A stretch of 21,594 nucleotides of DNA from DASCOT01 sp036012155 (GTDB taxonomy: Bacteria; Acidobacteriota; UBA890; WLXD01): positions 1 to 21,594 of the forward strand of contig DASCOT010000170.1 of assembly GCA_036012155.1 (NCBI GenBank), written 5' to 3'. Both the position numbers and the translations under genes were made by a program. Positions 16,959-21,594 of the stretch are shown one piece after another. The first letter of the stretch is position 1. Each line of letters starts with the position of its first letter. The notes under the pieces are model-generated. The model searched no databases. It worked only from the letters and a program-made list of their open reading frames with translations, and was not told the DNA's origin.

Positions 16959-17771
16959 ATGGGCAATGCTTGGCTTCAAAGGCTCGACCGCGTTCGCCAG
17001 CACCTCGCCAGCAACTGGCAGGCGGCGGCACTCTGCTCGCTGATGATGCTGGTCCCGGCGGTCGCCTTGGCAACCCCCGACGACGAGCCTAGCGGCCGAA
17101 CGCAGGGGCCTGACTTCCGGTTCAGCTCACCCAGCAACACGTTCGGGATCCGCGGCGGCTACGCCTTCAACCGCGCCGAAGGCGAGATCTTCGATTTCTT
17201 GACCGAAGATCTGACGCTCGAGCCGTCCGACTTCGACGCTGGCATCATCGCGTTCGATTTCGGAATGCGGCTGACGGATCAGATCGACCTGGTGTTCGGG
17301 CTGGAGTACAGCCGCACGAGCAGGGTCTCCGAGTACCGGGACTTCGTCGACGAGGACGACATTCCGATCGTGCAGGAAACCACTCTCACTCAGGTACCGT
17401 TGACTTTGAGTCTGAAGTGGTACCTGGGGTCGCGCGGCCAACGGGTTGGCCAGTACGCTTGGGTCCCCCGCACCGTCGTCCCCTATATCGGAGCCGGCGG
17501 TGGCTTCACCTGGTACGAGTTGGAGCAGGTTGGTGAGTTCGTCGACTTTCGTGACTTCGCCATCTTCGAGGACACCTTCACCTCAGACGGCTTTACCGCC
17601 GCTGCCCACGCCTTCGCCGGCGTGGACATCAAGCTCACGCCTTCGATCGGTTTGGTTATCGATGCTCGATACCAGTGGGCGAAGGCCGATCTCAAAGACA
17701 GCTTTGTCGGCTTCGCGCCGATCGATTTGACCGGGTTGCACGCCACCGCAGGTGTGGCGTTCAAGTTCTAA
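16959..17771 (+). CDS. Outer-membrane beta-barrel protein (OmpW/OMP_b-brl-like)
   Basis: This 270-aa protein is predicted to sit in the outer membrane. A signal peptide spans about residues 1-32 (core AAALCSLMMLVPAVALA, cleavage after ALA). The mature part is a series of amphipathic strands such as NTFGIRGGYAFNRAEGE, GIIAFDFGMRLTDQIDLVFGLEYS, LTLSLKWYLG, VVPYIGAGGGFTWYEL, IGLVIDARYQWA and the terminal HATAGVAFKF. The terminal Phe is the usual barrel-assembly signal. The size suits an eight- to ten-strand barrel of the OmpW-like porin superfamily; ligand or function is unknown. I chose the ATG at 16959 because GGAGGA lies eight bases upstream. The next gene starts 10 bp after its stop, so the two form an operon. 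Confidence 0.8.
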   Translation: MGNAWLQRLDRVRQHLASNWQAAALCSLMMLVPAVALATPDDEPSGRTQGPDFRFSSPSNTFGIRGGYAFNRAEGEIFDFLTEDLTLEPSDFDAGIIAFDFGMRLTDQIDLVFGLEYSRTSRVSEYRDFVDEDDIPIVQETTLTQVPLTLSLKWYLGSRGQRVGQYAWVPRTVVPYIGAGGGFTWYELEQVGEFVDFRDFAIFEDTFTSDGFTAAAHAFAGVDIKLTPSIGLVIDARYQWAKADLKDSFVGFAPIDLTGLHATAGVAFKF

Positions 17772-17781
17772 GGGAGGGGTC

Positions 17782-19014
17782 ATGCGGAACAAGGGACGAT
17801 CGCAACGAATGCTACGCGGTTGGTTGTGTGCTACCGGCGCCGTGTTGATGGCCCTCGCGCCCGCCGCCGTGGTGGCGCAGGAAGGGCCGAGCGCGCCGGC
17901 CGACGCGTGGGGCGCGTGGAGCGGCTGCTGGAAGCTGATCAACGGCTTGGGCGACAACGGCACCGAGACCGCCGACGGCGAACGCATGGTGTGCCTCGAG
18001 CGCGGGCCCGAGCCTCGAACAGCGGTCGTCACGACGTTGATCGATGGCGAGTTGGCCGACACACGTACCGTCCACGGCGATGGCGCCAGCCGACCGGTTG
18101 ACGACGGGAGCTGTACCGGCACCGAGCGTACGCAGTTCTCCGCCGACGGCCACCGACTGTTCAACCTCGCCTCGTTGCAATGTGAAGACGGCCTCGGACG
18201 CCAGGCGTCGGGGATGTCACTGTTGGCGACGCCAACCCGTTGGGTTGACGTGCAGGTAATCGACGCCGAGGGCGAGCGTGAGGTCCTCGTGCGGCGCTAT
18301 CGGCGCGTCGCAGACCAGACCGGGCGGAGCGCGACGCGCTTCGGTCTCGATTCCTACGCCATGGCCAGGGCGGGCAGTCAAAGCAGCGCTCCATCGCCGT
18401 TCGATGCGGACGACGTGATCGAGGCAGTCGGCATCGTCGACACCGCCGCGGTCGAGGCTGCGTTGATCGAATCCAACGCCGGCTTCGAGATGGACTCGGC
18501 GCTGTTGATGCGGCTGGCAGAAGCGGACGTTCCGGCGCCCGTGATCGATGTAATGGTGGCGCTGTCGTTCCCCGACTACTTCCTCGTCGATGGTGAAGAA
18601 AACACCGAAGAGGGTAGGCGGCGACGCTCCGGCTACTATCCGGTGTACGGCTACGGCTACTGGAGTCCGGCGTTCGCGCCGTTCGGCTTCGGCTCCTACT
18701 ACGGGTACGGCTACGGGTATGGGTATGGGTATGGCTATGGTTACTACCCGGGCGGCTCGCAGTTCCACCCGAGGCCCAACGTGGGTCGTCACGGCGGACG
18801 CCTCATCGCCGGCCGCGGGTACGCCCGTGTCGGATTGAGCAGCAACGCTCCTGGCGGGTTTCGCAAGCTATTCGGCGGGAGCGGCAGGCGATCGGGTGGC
18901 TCGATGGGCGGTGGTCGCTCCGGCGGCTCGAAAGGCTCCGTCAGTCCAGGCGGTCGCAGCCGTGGCAGCTCGAGCACTGGCCGCACGGCCAAGCCACGGG
19001 GTCAAAGCAAGTAG
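17782..19014 (+). CDS. Secreted protein of unknown function with Tyr-Gly repeats and a Gly/Ser/Arg-rich tail
   Basis: This 410-aa protein is one I do not recognise. It starts at an ATG with GGGAGGGG just upstream. A signal peptide covers about residues 1-32 (GWLCATGAVLMALAPAAVVAQ). A globular region of about 130 residues follows, with four cysteines (GCWKL, MVCLE, GSCTG, LQCED) that could make two disulfides. A helical part (about 210-265, DVIEAVGIVDTAAVEAALIE, LLMRLAEADVPAPVIDVMVALSFPDYFLVD) comes next. The C-terminal third is low-complexity: aromatic-glycine (GYYPVYGYGYW), seven Tyr-Gly pairs at 307-320, then a basic Gly/Ser/Arg tail. It is co-transcribed with the barrel gene, so an envelope role is likely. 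It ends with TAG. Confidence 0.85.
   Translation: MRNKGRSQRMLRGWLCATGAVLMALAPAAVVAQEGPSAPADAWGAWSGCWKLINGLGDNGTETADGERMVCLERGPEPRTAVVTTLIDGELADTRTVHGDGASRPVDDGSCTGTERTQFSADGHRLFNLASLQCEDGLGRQASGMSLLATPTRWVDVQVIDAEGEREVLVRRYRRVADQTGRSATRFGLDSYAMARAGSQSSAPSPFDADDVIEAVGIVDTAAVEAALIESNAGFEMDSALLMRLAEADVPAPVIDVMVALSFPDYFLVDGEENTEEGRRRRSGYYPVYGYGYWSPAFAPFGFGSYYGYGYGYGYGYGYGYYPGGSQFHPRPNVGRHGGRLIAGRGYARVGLSSNAPGGFRKLFGGSGRRSGGSMGGGRSGGSKGSVSPGGRSRGSSSTGRTAKPRGQSK
18700..18744 (+). repeat. Hexamer tract encoding (Tyr-Gly)7
   Basis: Seven consecutive TAC/TAT-GGN hexamers in the reading frame of the secreted protein encode alternating Tyr and Gly. The middle units (TATGGG) are near-identical, so the tract could vary in length by slippage without breaking the frame. 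Confidence 0.85.
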
Positions 19015-19050
19015 GGCCGCCGCCGGCCAGCACACTGCCGCCGCGTTCGG

Positions 19051-20235
19051 CTAGCTTCCGAGGCGTAGCCGTGGCCCGTCGTCGGTCTGTTGCACGCGGA
19101 CGCTAGCATCGCCGCGCAGCAATGCCAGTAGTTGGTCGCCGACATGCTCGCGCCGCCAGCCCTGGAGCACCGGAATGCCGTGATCCTCGGCGTCGCCGGC
19201 AATCTCCTGGCGCACCAGCCGCTCCAGGTCAGCGCGCTTGGCGAGCAATCGCGGGGCCAAGTCCAGCTCAGCGGCACGCGTGCGCACCACAGCATCCAGC
19301 AGCGAGGCCAGAATCTCTACCGTTCGCATGCCACCACGGGGACGCGGCGTGCTGACGTCCGGCCAGGTGGCTGGGTCCGACTCCAGAGCCTCGCGAACAA
19401 ACGCCAGAATCGTCGACGCGGATCGCTGCGCCTCGCGCGGATGCAGCCCCCGCAGCCGCTCGACCTGGCCCTGCTTCTTCGGGGCTCGCCTGGCGATCTC
19501 GATCAGCACGCGGTCGGCGACCACGCGCTGCCGCGGAATGTCTCGACTCACAGCCTTGCGCTCCCGCCAAGCCGCGGCGCGACCAAGGATCACCGCGCCG
19601 CGCCGGGTCAACGATCGGGCACCGGACACTCGACGCCACATTTCGTCGGGATCGGGACTGGCGTTGACGCCGCGCATCACCCTGGAGAGCTCCTCCTCTA
19701 CCCAGTGTTGCCGACCGCGTTCCGCCAGCTGTGCACGCATCGTCTCAGCGCACCCGAGCAAGTAGCGCACATCGTCGAGCGCGTATTGAACCTGGTCGTC
19801 CGACAACGGCCGCCGCGTCCAGTCGGTGTACGCCTCGGACCGCTTCAGCGTGACCCGTGCTAGCCGCTCGACGAGCTTGGAATGACCGATGCTGTCGCCG
19901 TATCCCAGGAACGCTGCGGCCACCTGGGTGTCGAAGTGGCTGGATGGTAGCCGGCCGGCAAGCCGCTGGACGATCTCCAGGTCCTGCCCGGCCGCATGCA
20001 ACACGAGCTCCGGGCCTGCAGTGAGCACACTCCACAGCGGTCCGAGATCATCGACGGCCAGGGGATCGACGACCGCCAGCAGGCCAGGAGCCGCTAGCTG
20101 TATGAGGCAAAGCCTCGGATAGTAGGTACGCTCGCGGATGAACTCCGTATCGATTGCCAGCGGGCTGACACCCTGGATCCGCTCGACGAGCTGCTCCAGC
20201 GAGCGATCATCGCGAATATAAAGGGAGTCGGTCAT
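19051..20235 (-). CDS. rnd: Ribonuclease D
   Basis: This 394-aa 3'-5' exoribonuclease matures tRNA and other stable RNA 3' ends. The DEDDy catalytic residues fall at the family positions: Asp29 and Glu31 in LAIDTEFIRE, Asp85 in HAAGQDLEIV, and Tyr151/Asp155 in YALDDVRYL. Two HRDC-type helical domains follow, the first at about 205-285 (RGAVILGRAAAWRERKAVSRDIPRQRVVADRVLIEIARR) and a second, more divergent one to the C terminus. The length suits RNase D. I chose the ATG at 20235 (MTDSLYIRDD) because upstream codons to 20304 show no conserved sequence. It ends with TAG and is divergent from the AstE/AspA-like gene. Confidence 0.95.
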   Translation of the reverse strand: MTDSLYIRDDRSLEQLVERIQGVSPLAIDTEFIRERTYYPRLCLIQLAAPGLLAVVDPLAVDDLGPLWSVLTAGPELVLHAAGQDLEIVQRLAGRLPSSHFDTQVAAAFLGYGDSIGHSKLVERLARVTLKRSEAYTDWTRRPLSDDQVQYALDDVRYLLGCAETMRAQLAERGRQHWVEEELSRVMRGVNASPDPDEMWRRVSGARSLTRRGAVILGRAAAWRERKAVSRDIPRQRVVADRVLIEIARRAPKKQGQVERLRGLHPREAQRSASTILAFVREALESDPATWPDVSTPRPRGGMRTVEILASLLDAVVRTRAAELDLAPRLLAKRADLERLVRQEIAGDAEDHGIPVLQGWRREHVGDQLLALLRGDASVRVQQTDDGPRLRLGS

Positions 20236-20269
20236 GGCACCATTGCGCCCCGGCAGCGGCAGACAGGTG

Positions 20270-20275
20270 ATTGTA
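20270..20275 (-). promoter_or_regulatory. Candidate -10 box of the rnd promoter
   Basis: TACAAT on the minus strand at 20275-20270 would start transcription near 20263, about 28 bases before the rnd ATG. The region 17 bp upstream (GGCTTG) is a poor -35 box, so this is a weak prediction. Confidence 0.3.
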
Positions 20276-20419
20276 GCGGAAGGGGTCGCCGACAAGCCCG
20301 GCAATCACCGCAGGCCTATCCGTGTAGACTCCGGAGCGGCGGCTCACTGAATGCCTCCGCACGCCGCAATGGTCTGTCTCGGCTCGTCGACCGCGCTGAG
20401 GCCGCGCACCCCACACGAG

Positions 20420-21589
20420 ATGACGACTTCGTCGAGTATGGCGCTCGAGAACACCGGCACCGGCAAGCTCGAACGCTTTCTGGGAGCCTACGATCGAGGC
20501 ATCGCCGGGCCCACGGTCGTGATCGCCGCGGTAGTTCACGGCAACGAGCCTGCCGGCGTCGTGGCGTTCCAAAATGTCCTTGCACGCCTGCAGGCCGACA
20601 ACGTGTCGCTACGCGGCCGATTCGTCGGATTGGCCGGCAATCTGGCTGCCTACGAGCGTGGCCAGCGCTTCGTCGAGGAGGACTTCAACCGCATCTGGTC
20701 GGAGGCGCGCGTCGCGCGACTGAGGGCGGCTGGCTGGAGAGCCCGGACCGTCGACGAGTCGCAACAGCGCGAGCTGTTGGCCGCGCTCGAGGCGGAGTTG
20801 GGGCGTGCCGTTGGGCCGGTCTTCTTCCTCGATCTGCACACCAGCTCCGCTCCAGGTCAGCCGTTCGTCTGCATTGGCGACACCATTCGCAATCGCCGCT
20901 TCGCCGAGGGGTTCCCGGTGCCGGTAATCCTCGGCCTCGAGGAGCAGGTTGACGGCGCCCTGCTGGAGTACGTGAACAACCTCGGCCACGTCACCGTGGG
21001 GGTCGAGGCGGGCCAACACGATCAGCAGCAATCGATCGCCTATCACGAGGCGTTCCTGACCCTGGCCCTCATCAACGCAGGCTGCCTGGCGCGCACCGCA
21101 GCCACCGACTTCGGCCGTCACTTCAAAGTGCTGCGCGAGGCCGCTGGTAGCCTTCCGCCGGTGCTAGAAGTACGCCATCGCCACGCCATCGCAGTAGGCG
21201 ATGGCTTCCGAATGCACCGCGGCTACGCCAACTTCACCACCGTGAGTGCTGACGAGGTGGTGGCGTGCGACGACACCGGTGAGATCCGCCTCGGGGCCGA
21301 GGCTCGTATGCTCCTGCCTCTGTATCAAGGGCTCGGCAATGACGGCTTCTTCCTGGTGCGGGAGGTGCGACCGATCTGGCTCCGGTTGTCGGCATGGCTG
21401 CGGTACCTGCGGCTCGACCGCATCGCCCCCTTGCTGCCCGGCGTGCGGCGCGACCCGGATCATGTCGAGACGCTGATCGTCAATCGACGGGTGGCCCGAT
21501 GGCTCACCGTCGAGATATTCCACCTGTTCGGGTTTCGCAAGGAGCGCGCCGGCGGCGAGGTGCTGCACTTTTCCCGCAGGCGCGAGTAA
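20420..21589 (+). CDS. AstE/AspA-family zinc hydrolase (succinylglutamate desuccinylase/aspartoacylase-like)
   Basis: This 389-aa protein belongs to the M14-related deacylase family that hydrolyses N-acyl amino acids. Zinc ligands His40 and Glu43 lie in HGNEPAG, and the third ligand His140 in FLDLHTSSAPG. Substrate Asn-Arg appears in DFNRIW, and the general base Glu196 in VGVEAGQHD. A C-terminal beta domain (about 245-310) has RHRHAIAVGDGF and EIRLGAEARMLLPLYQ. About 60 further residues include a basic, amphipathic helical stretch (WLRLSAWLRYLRLDRIAPLLPG) not expected in classical AstE (about 320 aa). The start is uncertain: ATGs at 20351, 20420 and 20438 are all in frame without a clear ribosome site. 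The substrate is not determined by these motifs. It is divergent from rnd. Confidence 0.85.
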   Translation: MTTSSSMALENTGTGKLERFLGAYDRGIAGPTVVIAAVVHGNEPAGVVAFQNVLARLQADNVSLRGRFVGLAGNLAAYERGQRFVEEDFNRIWSEARVARLRAAGWRARTVDESQQRELLAALEAELGRAVGPVFFLDLHTSSAPGQPFVCIGDTIRNRRFAEGFPVPVILGLEEQVDGALLEYVNNLGHVTVGVEAGQHDQQQSIAYHEAFLTLALINAGCLARTAATDFGRHFKVLREAAGSLPPVLEVRHRHAIAVGDGFRMHRGYANFTTVSADEVVACDDTGEIRLGAEARMLLPLYQGLGNDGFFLVREVRPIWLRLSAWLRYLRLDRIAPLLPGVRRDPDHVETLIVNRRVARWLTVEIFHLFGFRKERAGGEVLHFSRRRE

Positions 21590-21594
21590 ACGCA

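Noticed and set aside
18700..18744. CRISPR-like or non-coding satellite repeat
   Set aside because: The units are contiguous hexamers in frame within a signal-peptide protein and have no spacers.

Overview
The window looks like a chromosomal segment of a high-G+C Gram-negative bacterium of the deltaproteobacterial grade (Myxococcota, Desulfobacterota or Binatota-like). The inference rests on the gene order tilS-ftsH-folP-cdaA-cdaR-glmM-pdxJ, on a CarD/CdnL-type RNA polymerase regulator, on an N-terminally extended dihydropteroate synthase, and on an outer-membrane barrel and lipobox lipoprotein that imply a second membrane. Genus-level placement is not possible from this sequence alone.

Region 1 (1-2474) is the end of an integrated element. 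A tyrosine recombinase with an N-terminal arm-binding domain starts about 190 bp from the 3' end of a tRNA-Asp gene and reads away from it. It is followed, with stop/start overlaps, by a 193-aa protein of unknown function, an AlpA/excisionase-like helix-turn-helix protein, and the first codons of another gene that runs off the left edge. The far attachment site is outside the window.

Region 2 (2397-11163, all minus strand) is a conserved housekeeping block. From right to left it holds a sigma70-like promoter, a CAU-anticodon tRNA, tilS, ftsH, folP, cdaA, cdaR, glmM and pdxJ, then a weak terminator and a tRNA-Val/tRNA-Asp pair with its own promoter. ftsH/folP, folP/cdaA, cdaA/cdaR and cdaR/glmM overlap by 4-13 bp, so they are probably translationally coupled. 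The block links cyclic di-AMP synthesis (CdaA with its partner CdaR) to amino-sugar supply for the cell wall (GlmM), folate synthesis, membrane proteolysis and lysidine modification of tRNA-Ile.

Region 3 (11385-14419) holds a small DUF4382-type lipoprotein, a dicarboxylate/amino-acid:cation symporter, and a CarD-family regulator. The CarD gene has a TTG start, a strong ribosome binding site, a near-consensus promoter whose -10 box sits inside an 8-bp-arm palindrome, and an intrinsic terminator. The 519-bp gap upstream contains a second, outward-facing promoter-like sequence with no gene behind it.

Region 4 (14420-21589) holds an exported M28 (glutamate carboxypeptidase II-like) peptidase, a two-gene operon for an outer-membrane beta-barrel and a secreted Tyr-Gly-repeat protein of unknown function, RNase D, and a zinc-dependent AstE/AspA-type hydrolase. 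The peptidase signal peptide is separated from its catalytic body by an in-frame TAG codon.

The points most worth a second look are the amber codon in the peptidase, the unassigned secreted YG/GS-rich protein with its barrel partner, the palindrome on the carD promoter, and the tRNA-Asp element with its odd integrase active site. I did not find a clear-cut new multi-gene system.
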